From: a virus | IMG/VR virus record: IMGVR_UViG_3300020165_000106 | Coordinates: 1 to 29,610 of that record | Length of the DNA: 29,610 nucleotides | Strand: one strand, 5' to 3' | Part shown: piece by piece, positions 15,070-22,555 of the stretch | Position numbering within the stretch: position 1 is the stretch's first letter | How the letters are laid out: every line of letters starts with the position of its first letter | Made by a program: the position numbers and the translations under genes | The notes under the pieces: generated by a model | The model's database searches: none | What the model saw: the letters and a program-made list of their open reading frames with translations, nothing else | What the model was told of the DNA's origin: nothing

Positions 15070-15623
15070 TGGCAGCCATTAATGTTCCAGTCAAAGGCTT
15101 AACAGGATTAATTACAATCTTTGCATATGCCGATGATGCAGTAACTACAATAGCAGATGTACTTGCATCAATCGTTGCCTCTGATGGTATTGCGGTAGGA
15201 AACTATTATAACTTAGCACTAGTCAGAGATACTAGTAACGACAATCTTACAACACCTACAGCAACACTTGCATCATTGAACTTTGTAGGTGCAACTGGTA
15301 CAGATCCTTTCGCCTCAGGCGCTATTGTTAGTGAGACATTTGATAATGCAACACAAACAACTATTCCAGCAACAGATATCTTTCTTACTACACCAGCATC
15401 TACTATAAATGCTCCTGCTAGTACGTTACAGTTTAGACAAGAGTTAAGAGTATCAGAAGTAGCAGAACTTAACAGAAAAGGCGGAGCAACTGGCAATGTC
15501 AATCTACCTGCATACAATGCATTAAACACTGCTAACTTAGACTTGCTACCTGCTAAGTATGTTGGCAATACAGCAACTCCTACTTCAACAGTACCACTCG
15601 CAACTAGTCGTCCTTGGACATAG
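15069..15623 (+). CDS. Probable structural protein
   Basis: 184 residues, rich in Ala, Thr and Asn, with no Cys or Trp until the last residues (PWT). It contains a charged element RQELRVSEVAELNRKGG. The composition resembles small tail or fibre-accessory proteins and the operon context is structural. No family can be named. Confidence 0.7.
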   Translation: MAAINVPVKGLTGLITIFAYADDAVTTIADVLASIVASDGIAVGNYYNLALVRDTSNDNLTTPTATLASLNFVGATGTDPFASGAIVSETFDNATQTTIPATDIFLTTPASTINAPASTLQFRQELRVSEVAELNRKGGATGNVNLPAYNALNTANLDLLPAKYVGNTATPTSTVPLATSRPWT

Positions 15624-15650
15624 AAAAATATTATAAGCCATTGACCTGCT

Positions 15651-15658
15651 CATAAATA
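15651..15658 (+). promoter_or_regulatory. T4-type late promoter box
   Basis: CATAAATA predicts +1 at 15664. A GAGGAG ribosome site precedes ATG 15695. Confidence 0.6.
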
Positions 15659-15694
15659 TTAGTATCTAAAACACGATGCTGAGGAGCAATTTAA

Positions 15695-16393
15695 ATGGAT
15701 ATACCGTTCGACATAAACAACACCCTAGATTTAATCAAATTAAAATTTTATAACGAATGGTTATATACTGCTCACATCTATGATGAAGGCGATAGTCCAT
15801 TTCATAAAGATTTAACAAGCCAAATTGTAACACAATACATTGATCCATTAGAATTAGATAAAGATGCTCACATCCTTGACTTAGGTTGTGGTCCTGGATA
15901 TTTCTTAGATGAAATGAAACACCGTGAATTTACTAATGTAACTGGTGTAACTTTGAGTCCAGGTGATGTGCAACTTTGTACAGAAAAAGGACATACTGTT
16001 AAAGGCTATGATTTATCATTTTTACCTCAGAAAGATGGTTACTATGATGAAAGTGTGGACTTTATTTTCTTACGTCATGCATTAGAACATTCACCTTATC
16101 CTATCTTTAGTTTGATGGAATACAATCGTATTCTTAAGCAAGGCTCAAAGATTTACATTGAAGTGCCTGCTCCAGATTGTGCCCGTCAACATGAATGGAA
16201 TCTAAATCATTATAGTATTTTTGGTCATCAACAATTGGCCGCATTACTAAACAGATGTGGATTTAAGATTGAATTGTTTAATAATTTAGAATTTAAGTTA
16301 GAACAAGAAAACGACAAAGGCGAAAAAGTTCCTGTTGATGAACATTACTATTGTATTCTAGCCACAAAAGATCGCCCGTTAGATATTAAATAA
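15695..16393 (+). CDS. Class I SAM-dependent methyltransferase
   Basis: 232 residues. Motif I is HILDLGCGPGYF (59-70), the SAM-binding loop. RHALEHSPYPI and IYIEVPAPD follow in the order seen in small-molecule methyltransferases of the Methyltransf_11/23 type. A good GAGGAG site lies upstream. It ends in a TAATG junction with the SGNH gene, so the two are coupled and may modify the same glycan or cell-envelope target. The substrate is unknown. Confidence 0.9.
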   Translation: MDIPFDINNTLDLIKLKFYNEWLYTAHIYDEGDSPFHKDLTSQIVTQYIDPLELDKDAHILDLGCGPGYFLDEMKHREFTNVTGVTLSPGDVQLCTEKGHTVKGYDLSFLPQKDGYYDESVDFIFLRHALEHSPYPIFSLMEYNRILKQGSKIYIEVPAPDCARQHEWNLNHYSIFGHQQLAALLNRCGFKIELFNNLEFKLEQENDKGEKVPVDEHYYCILATKDRPLDIK

Positions 16394-17043
16394 TGCGTTT
16401 AGTTGCATTTGGATGCAGTTACACACAGGGTATTGGTTTAAATGGTCTTGATTATACTTATAGTCGATATTATGATAGTCCAATAGAGTCTGTTCTTAAA
16501 GTTAAATCTGCAAGTAACGATGCTTGGCCACATTTATTAGCAGATAAACTAGATTTAGAATGTGTTAATTTAGGACAAGGAGGAAACAGTTCTAAATTTG
16601 TATTCCAAATGATTAGAGAGTTTGAATTTCAGGAAACTGATATAGTTGTGATTCAATGGCCACAGCCTGAAAGACACGTTATCTGGCAAGGTGACATAGA
16701 AGGATATAATACTTTATTGCAAATAGCACCAGGATACGGACATGCAGTACATTATTATCGACATTATTACACAACCTTTGATGCTTGTTACAATACTGCG
16801 GTGTATATAGAAAATACACACACATATTTAAAAGATAAATGTAAGGCATTGTACTCAGTTAGTTATAATGATACTGAGCAGATGATTGAGAATGAAACAT
16901 TACAAGCAACATTTCCTATTTTAGCAGACGTAGGAAAATTTTTCATTACCAAACTTGGTGATGATATTTGTGCTGACGGTCATCCTGGAAAAACTTACCA
17001 TGAAGAGTTTGCTAATCGAATGGCGGAGAAAATACAATCTTAA
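16393..17043 (+). CDS. SGNH/GDSL-type hydrolase
   Basis: 216 residues. GCSYTQG (7-13) supplies the block I serine (Ser9), NLGQGGNS (59-66) the block III Asn, and ADGHPG (194-199) the block V Asp-x-His pair (195, 197). These are the catalytic triad and oxyanion residues of SGNH esterases, which remove acyl groups from carbohydrates or lipids. No signal peptide is present. It is translationally coupled to the methyltransferase gene. A role in glycan deacylation or surface modification is plausible but not shown. Confidence 0.87.
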   Translation: MRLVAFGCSYTQGIGLNGLDYTYSRYYDSPIESVLKVKSASNDAWPHLLADKLDLECVNLGQGGNSSKFVFQMIREFEFQETDIVVIQWPQPERHVIWQGDIEGYNTLLQIAPGYGHAVHYYRHYYTTFDACYNTAVYIENTHTYLKDKCKALYSVSYNDTEQMIENETLQATFPILADVGKFFITKLGDDICADGHPGKTYHEEFANRMAEKIQS

Positions 17044-17081
17044 CTTTTATAAAATATACATTATCTTGGATTAGTCAACAA

Positions 17082-17237
17082 TTGGCGATTCCATTTTGGG
17101 CAGTAGGGCATTTACACTTAAGTCTTAGAATGGATATCTACCAAGACGTACATATGATCATAGCCTCAGTGGGTATGAATGTTCTTGTTGCTATAGGTTT
17201 CTTTTTAGATTACCAAGATTATAAAAAGTCACACTAA
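17082..17237 (+). CDS. Possible small single-TM protein
   Basis: This frame is open across the gap between the SGNH and terminase genes and ends at TAA 17235-17237. It encodes a hydrophobic segment MIIASVGMNVLVAIGFFLDY followed by a charged end. Possible starts are TTG 17082 (51 residues) or ATG 17130 (35 residues); neither has a clear ribosome site. It could be a small membrane or lysis-accessory protein, or chance. Confidence 0.35.
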   Translation: MAIPFWAVGHLHLSLRMDIYQDVHMIIASVGMNVLVAIGFFLDYQDYKKSH

Positions 17238-17242
17238 ACTCT

Positions 17243-17250
17243 ACTAAATA
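17243..17250 (+). promoter_or_regulatory. T4-type late promoter box, leaderless
   Basis: ACTAAATA plus CTAGT and then ATG at 17256: +1 coincides with the start codon. There is no Shine-Dalgarno sequence. Confidence 0.65.
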
Positions 17251-17255
17251 CTAGT

Positions 17256-18818
17256 ATGAGCAATTTTAATACAAGTGGTACAGGCGAATTAGTCAAACCC
17301 GCATACAAAAAAACGCACTTCAAAGACCAGACAGAAGTTGATGATTTTGTAAAGTGTTGTGACCCTGATACTGGTTATCTATACTTTATGGATAACTTCT
17401 TTTACATTCAACATCCAACGCAAGGATCAATTCAATATCATCCTTATGAATACCAAGAACGATTAATCGACACATATCATAACTACCGTTATTCAATCGC
17501 ATTGATGCCTAGACAATCAGGTAAGTCTACATCAGCCGCAGGTTATCTATTATGGTATGCTATGTTTGTACCTGATGCTACAATTCTAATTGCCGCACAT
17601 AAGTACACAGGCTCACAAGAGATCATGCAACGTATCAGATATGCATATGAAGCATGTCCTACGCATATTAAAGCAGGTGTAACTACGTACAACAAAGGCT
17701 CACTAGACTTTGAGAACGGCTCTCGTATCGTCTCAGCAACGACTACAGAGAACACAGGTCGTGGTATGTCTATTACACTTCTATACTTAGATGAGTTTGC
17801 ATTCGTAAGACCTACAATTGCAGAGCAGTTTTGGACTTCTATCACACCAACACTAGCAACAGGTGGTAAAGCAATTATCACATCTACTCCAAACTCTGAT
17901 GAAGATCAGTTTGCATTGATTTGGAAACAAGCAAATAAGAATATTAATGCACAAGGAGAAGAAACAGAACTAGGTGTTAATGGATTTAAACCCTTTAGAT
18001 CATATTGGAAAGAACAGCCTGGTCGTGATGATAAATGGGCAGAAGAAATTAAAGCACAGTTAGGTGATGACAGATTTGCACGTGAGATTGGTTGTGAATT
18101 CTTAATCGCAGACGAAACTTTAATAAATCCTAATACACTAATCATGTTAGAGTCAGTAGAACCTGTTAATAGAATGGGACAAGTCAGATGGTTTCAAAAA
18201 CCCAAAAAGGATATGGTCTATGTATTAGGACTAGATCCGTCATTAGGTACAGGTGGAGACCCAGCCGCTATACAAATCTTTGAAGCAAATACTACTACAC
18301 AAATAGGCGAGTGGAAAGATAATAAAACTGATATTCCTCAACAAATTAAGTTACTAGGACAGATTACACAACATATTGCAGAAATAACTGGTGAACCAAA
18401 TAACATCTACTACTCACTAGAAAACAATTCGATCGGAGAAGCGGCTTTAGTATCATTATCAGAGTATGGTGAATCAAACATTCAAGGTATCTTCTTAAGT
18501 GAAAAGGGTAAAAAACGTAGAGGATATAACACAACACAAAAAGTAAAACTTGCGGCATGTGCTAAGATGAAAACATTGATGGAAAGCAAGAAAATGAATG
18601 TTAAAAGTAAAGCATTGATCAGTGAATTAAAAACATTTGTTGCATCTGGTGGCAGTTACGCCGCTAAGATAGGAGACAACGATGATTTAGTAATGGCTAC
18701 ATTACTTGTAGTACGTATATTGCAAGACATTACAGACTTCCATAGTGATTTGACAGAGCATATGCGTGACCATGATGAAATGGTTGCACCCTTGCCGTTC
18801 TTTGCTGTGATTAACTAA
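17256..18818 (+). CDS. 17: Terminase large subunit (T4 gp17-like)
   Basis: 520 residues. It is the DNA-packaging motor: an N-terminal ATPase and a C-terminal RNase H-like nuclease. Walker A is MPRQSGKS (84-91) and Walker B LLYLDEF (175-181). Candidate nuclease carboxylates are Asp327 (GLDPS), Glu389 (SLEN) and Asp477 (NDDLVMA), in the order and spacing of gp17. The length is somewhat below T4 gp17. It is transcribed from a late box placed so that the message is leaderless. The small terminase subunit is not identified in this window. Confidence 0.97.
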   Translation: MSNFNTSGTGELVKPAYKKTHFKDQTEVDDFVKCCDPDTGYLYFMDNFFYIQHPTQGSIQYHPYEYQERLIDTYHNYRYSIALMPRQSGKSTSAAGYLLWYAMFVPDATILIAAHKYTGSQEIMQRIRYAYEACPTHIKAGVTTYNKGSLDFENGSRIVSATTTENTGRGMSITLLYLDEFAFVRPTIAEQFWTSITPTLATGGKAIITSTPNSDEDQFALIWKQANKNINAQGEETELGVNGFKPFRSYWKEQPGRDDKWAEEIKAQLGDDRFAREIGCEFLIADETLINPNTLIMLESVEPVNRMGQVRWFQKPKKDMVYVLGLDPSLGTGGDPAAIQIFEANTTTQIGEWKDNKTDIPQQIKLLGQITQHIAEITGEPNNIYYSLENNSIGEAALVSLSEYGESNIQGIFLSEKGKKRRGYNTTQKVKLAACAKMKTLMESKKMNVKSKALISELKTFVASGGSYAAKIGDNDDLVMATLLVVRILQDITDFHSDLTEHMRDHDEMVAPLPFFAVIN

Positions 18819-18822
18819 AAGA

Positions 18823-18830
18823 GATAAATA
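18823..18830 (+). promoter_or_regulatory. T4-type late promoter box, leaderless
   Basis: GATAAATA plus ATACT and then ATG at 18836: +1 coincides with the start codon. There is no Shine-Dalgarno sequence. Confidence 0.65.
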
Positions 18831-18835
18831 ATACT

Positions 18836-21493
18836 ATGGCAATCGATCAGGAATCATTTAATAAACGTTTATACGACCTCTTAAAGACTCATGGCTACAA
18901 CCCTGTGGCTAAGAACTCAAAGAATGAGAAACTCCCAGTACCACAAGAAGCAGATATTTTTGAATTTGACTTCGTTAAAGATGGTGAAAATTACGGAAAG
19001 GTATGGGCAACAATCAATAAAGCAAAAAATTTAGAAATTTATTATAGTGATGATGTAGCATCAAGCCCTCCTGGAAAAACTCCAGGAAAAGAATATGACG
19101 ATTCATGGCATGGACTAATAAAACAATTAAAGCAATGGGCAGGTCGTAAACTACTGTCTTTTGAACTAAAAGACATGTCTAATTTAAACGATGATATGAC
19201 GCAACGGAAATGGCACGATATGAAAGAAGTAACTAATGAAGGTTATCATGCAGTTAATAAAACAACTTCATACAATGATAATATACCAAATGTAAAAGTT
19301 GTTATTCAACATGATAGACAAATCGGTGAAGGTGAACAACGTTGGAGAAACGTTCATAAAATCTTTGTAGAAAATACAGAAGGCGAAAGATTCGCAGTCC
19401 CAACTAAAATGCCTGGCATTGCAAGAGTATATGGTAGACATGTAGCAGAAGGTGGAACTCCTTATGATGATCGTGGTAAGCACATCACTTCATTAGTAGA
19501 AGAATATACTAAGATGGCTGGCTTTGTTCGTGCTACTCGTAGAGGTGAATTCAACGAGTCAGTGGCACAACTAATAGAAGAAGGTGTCAATCATCATAAA
19601 TCACTAAGAGAATCTTTGCAAAAGATGAGAAGTCATAGAGGATACAATGCTTACTTTGAATCATGGACTCCGCCATTAATGGAAGACGATGGTGATTCAT
19701 CAAGTATTGCTGAAATGTTTGCACAAGGAACAATTGATCCAAGAATCGAAAGTGTTTTACCTATTCTCAACAGATTAAACAGTGGCATCATCAATGAGAT
19801 TGAAGAAGTCAATGAGTTAGATCAATGGGCTAAAGGCATTACAGAAATCACAGAAGAAGTGATAGAAGAAGAAAAAAGAGATACACATTGCTCAGCCAAA
19901 TGTTGTGGAGCAGATGTAAAAGCAGAAGACTGTGGTTGTCCTGCAGATTGTCCTCATTGTAACTGCAATGCAAAACTTGAAGAAAACATCTCTGACAACA
20001 AAGAACCAACTATTGACCAAGAAATGGATTCATATTTTGGATCTAAGCCTGGTCACTTAGAAGAAGCCCATGGTCTTGCTGATAAGGTGAAAATGACAAA
20101 GCAAGGAGAAGGTATAGCAGACGAACAAATTTACATTATCCATAAGCAGACTACGAGCCAACCTAAAAGAATACAACAAGTACAGAAAGCACAGGAACTA
20201 ATCCGAAAACGTAAGTTGGAATTACAAACTGAAGATGGATTTGATGCGGATACAAATAGAGAGTGGTATATATTAATCGCCACTGAACAACGTTATAATG
20301 CCTACCTCGCTGGTGATACCAAACCACTAACAGTTAATGTTGTCGATGATGCATTCGCAACCGCAGAAAAAGAATTAAGTAAAGACAAAACAGACATAAC
20401 ACCTCTCAAAAAATCATCCTTGTCATTGCCAGGTATGATTGCTAAAGGAATGGAACTAGCAAATCCTTATAATCAACCTAAACAGTCAAACATCGACCCT
20501 AAAGACCGACGAGTTGCTGAAGAAAAAGACAACAAAGGTTTTACTGATAAAGAAATTAAGATGGCATTTGGTATAGCAAATGACAAAAGATACAAAGACG
20601 GTAATATGTCAGGTGCAATTAAAGCAATCGAAGGCATTAAGAAAGGATTATCAGATCACCCGTCAGTTAAAAATGTACTTGATAAGACTCAAGGGCTACA
20701 AGAAACTAAATCTGGTGGACAAACATTTGCTGGAAATTATAAAACAGGCAAAGCAGGTCAATGGAGAAACACAGGGCCAACTAAAGGAAGACCTGCAAAA
20801 GTAGGTGATTTAGTTGGCGCAGAAAGTGCAGAGCCAAAAAAAGCAATGCTTGAAGATGAAGAATATGATGCATTATCTGATGGTGATATAATTCTATTAA
20901 GAAACGGTGATGAGTATACAATTAGTCATAACCCAGATGGAACAATTGATGCTATAGCAGATGAAGGAAACATAGTAATAGATTTCGATGAACTTAAAGA
21001 TCAAGTTGTTAATGTTGGTGATCCTGCAGATAGAAAAGATCATACACCTGATAACATGCCCACAGAAGGCATAGGCGGTCAAGTAGGCCAATTTATGGAC
21101 GAGATCACTGCTGATGAACCAGAAGATGTATACGAAGCAGATAATTCAGCATTAGTCAAAAGAGCAATGGAAAGATTTAAAGGCATTGATAAAAAAATGG
21201 CTCAGAAAATAGCAAATGCAGTGAAGCCAAAAGGAACAATTAATTCTAAACTATATGTAGAATTAGGTGATCTTTATGATAAGAAAGATATGAAAGGTGT
21301 TGAGGCTTTACTTAAAGAAGCATTTGCATGGGACGAACTCGATGAAGCCGAAAATTCACCAGATGGAAACGTTGGTGCTGACGATGATGGAAATAATGAT
21401 AAGTATAATCAAAATGCAAATCAAGTACAAGATCGTAAGAGCATACAAGAAGGTGATGATTTGCTCGCCATTATAAGAAACATCAAAATTTAA
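18836..21493 (+). CDS. Large late protein with 8-cysteine cluster
   Basis: 885 residues immediately after terminase. The N-terminal 280 residues look folded (SFNKRLYDLLKTHGYNPV at the start). Residues 352-377 contain eight cysteines and nearby His351 and His374 (HCSAKCCGAD, EDCGCPADCPHCNC), a likely zinc or other metal-binding insert, since the rest of the protein is almost free of Cys. Long acidic stretches follow. The C-terminus ends GDDLLAIIRNIKI, similar to the end of the gp32 protein. The late leaderless promoter and position suggest a virion or packaging-associated protein. I recognise the type from marine T4-like phages but know no function. Confidence 0.85.
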   Translation: MAIDQESFNKRLYDLLKTHGYNPVAKNSKNEKLPVPQEADIFEFDFVKDGENYGKVWATINKAKNLEIYYSDDVASSPPGKTPGKEYDDSWHGLIKQLKQWAGRKLLSFELKDMSNLNDDMTQRKWHDMKEVTNEGYHAVNKTTSYNDNIPNVKVVIQHDRQIGEGEQRWRNVHKIFVENTEGERFAVPTKMPGIARVYGRHVAEGGTPYDDRGKHITSLVEEYTKMAGFVRATRRGEFNESVAQLIEEGVNHHKSLRESLQKMRSHRGYNAYFESWTPPLMEDDGDSSSIAEMFAQGTIDPRIESVLPILNRLNSGIINEIEEVNELDQWAKGITEITEEVIEEEKRDTHCSAKCCGADVKAEDCGCPADCPHCNCNAKLEENISDNKEPTIDQEMDSYFGSKPGHLEEAHGLADKVKMTKQGEGIADEQIYIIHKQTTSQPKRIQQVQKAQELIRKRKLELQTEDGFDADTNREWYILIATEQRYNAYLAGDTKPLTVNVVDDAFATAEKELSKDKTDITPLKKSSLSLPGMIAKGMELANPYNQPKQSNIDPKDRRVAEEKDNKGFTDKEIKMAFGIANDKRYKDGNMSGAIKAIEGIKKGLSDHPSVKNVLDKTQGLQETKSGGQTFAGNYKTGKAGQWRNTGPTKGRPAKVGDLVGAESAEPKKAMLEDEEYDALSDGDIILLRNGDEYTISHNPDGTIDAIADEGNIVIDFDELKDQVVNVGDPADRKDHTPDNMPTEGIGGQVGQFMDEITADEPEDVYEADNSALVKRAMERFKGIDKKMAQKIANAVKPKGTINSKLYVELGDLYDKKDMKGVEALLKEAFAWDELDEAENSPDGNVGADDDGNNDKYNQNANQVQDRKSIQEGDDLLAIIRNIKI

Positions 21494-21501
21494 AGAGTTA
21501 G

Positions 21502-21705
21502 ATGGCAGACAAGAAAAAGAAACAATCGAAAGTCTACATGATACCGGAGTGTGAGACTAGAAACTCTCACACTTATCATTACACTGCTATTAAGACAAAA
21601 AACTTAACTGTTAATAATCAAAAGTTAAGATTCAAAAAATACAATCCAGTTAAACGAATACATGAATGGTTTGTGGAAGCAAAATTACCCCCACATACCA
21701 AATAG
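21502..21705 (+). CDS. rpmG: Ribosomal protein bL33 (phage-encoded)
   Basis: 67 residues, slightly longer than the usual 50-55. The C-terminal half reads KLRFKKYNPVKRIHEWFVEA then KL, which matches the bL33 pattern KLxxKK(F/Y)(D/N)PVxRxHxxYxEAK(I/L). The N-terminal half (SKVYMIPE...HTYHYTAIKTKN) corresponds to KIKLVS...FYTTTKN with a few extra residues. Only one Cys is present, so it is of the zinc-free type. bL33 sits at the ribosomal E-site side of the large subunit. It is probably co-transcribed with the 885-residue gene. Its stop lies four bases from the end of the convergent minus operon. Incorporation into host ribosomes is inference. Confidence 0.85.
   Translation: MADKKKKQSKVYMIPECETRNSHTYHYTAIKTKNLTVNNQKLRFKKYNPVKRIHEWFVEAKLPPHTK
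21548..21573. repeat. Perfect 9-bp inverted repeat within the bL33 gene
   Basis: AGTGTGAGA (21548-21556) and TCTCACACT (21565-21573) with an 8-base loop. It lacks a T-run on either strand, so it is not a normal terminator. It could slow convergent transcription or act as a regulatory RNA hairpin. Confidence 0.6.
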
Positions 21706-21709
21706 TTAT

Positions 21710-22141
21710 TTACTCAACATCATTCAAAGGATTTTCTAAGATCGTTTGAATTCTTTCTTCTAATTCTTTTCTCATCTCACGCATTTCTTTGTCTTGCTCT
21801 TTGAAACGTTCTTGCATCTCACGCTCCATCTCATAAACATCATCACGTACTTCACGTTGAGTTTTTGATGATTCACTTTCTACTCTACGTGCTAAACGAG
21901 ATGCTTCTGTAATCTCTCCTTGCAAGTTATCTTTGATAACTTCTGTAAGTTCAGTCAATCTGACAATCTCTTGTTCAATTACTTCTGGTTGCAGATTTTC
22001 TAATTTTTCTTCTGCTTCAAGTAATCTATTATAGAGTTCAAAGCCTCCCCATAAACCACCTATTAATGTTCCTAATAAAGGTAAAATGATAAGCAGTTTA
22101 CTGCCACTCATCTTAATGCCTTCGTATTCTACACTTGCCAT
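21710..22141 (-). CDS. Single-TM protein with long coiled coil
   Basis: 143 residues. An N-terminal transmembrane segment (KLLIILPLLGTLIGGLWGGF, about 15-34) is followed by roughly 100 residues of heptad-like charged helix rich in Glu, Arg and Lys. It is the last gene of the minus-strand operon, nine bases after the preceding one. It is probably anchored in the inner membrane with the coiled coil on one side. I associate the MSGSKLLI...GGLWGGF N-terminus with unnamed marine T4-like phage proteins. Confidence 0.8.
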   Translation of the reverse strand: MASVEYEGIKMSGSKLLIILPLLGTLIGGLWGGFELYNRLLEAEEKLENLQPEVIEQEIVRLTELTEVIKDNLQGEITEASRLARRVESESSKTQREVRDDVYEMEREMQERFKEQDKEMREMRKELEERIQTILENPLNDVE

Positions 22142-22150
22142 AATATACTC

Positions 22151-22555
22151 CTATTGTTTACTGCTAAATGCTTTTCCTGCTTCAGCAATACCAAATGATC
22201 CTAGTGTTACAACAACAAACGATGTATAGATAAAGTCTGATATGACTAAATCTGTGCCGTCTAATCCTGTCACTAAGTCTACTACACCAAACGCAACCAT
22301 CATAAAAAACGATGCAAAGCCAATGATTGATTTTTCATTGATTTTGTTGTCGTCCATAAATAGGCCACTAATAGTAAACTTTTCTTTTGGTTTCACTTCA
22401 TGGGAAACTTTTCTTAAGTCTTTGGTCAATGCTTCCATCTCTTTGATTTTGTCATTAGCCTCGTCTAATTTTAGAAGTAGATCAGTATACTTGTCTAAAT
22501 CTAAGTTTTGAACGACTCCGTCGCCGCCCTCGATTTTGATGTTTTCTTCACTCAT
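22151..22555 (-). CDS. Membrane protein with N-terminal coiled coil and two TM segments
   Basis: 134 residues. Residues 20-50 form a charged helix. KINEKSIIGFASFFMMVAFG and IYTSFVVVTLGSFGIAEA contain two predicted membrane segments near 78-97 and 108-125. It starts in a TAATG junction with the large exported-protein gene upstream. Two membrane segments and small size are also seen in holins, but here the neighbours are exported proteins. The function is unknown. Confidence 0.8.
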   Translation of the reverse strand: MSEENIKIEGGDGVVQNLDLDKYTDLLLKLDEANDKIKEMEALTKDLRKVSHEVKPKEKFTISGLFMDDNKINEKSIIGFASFFMMVAFGVVDLVTGLDGTDLVISDFIYTSFVVVTLGSFGIAEAGKAFSSKQ

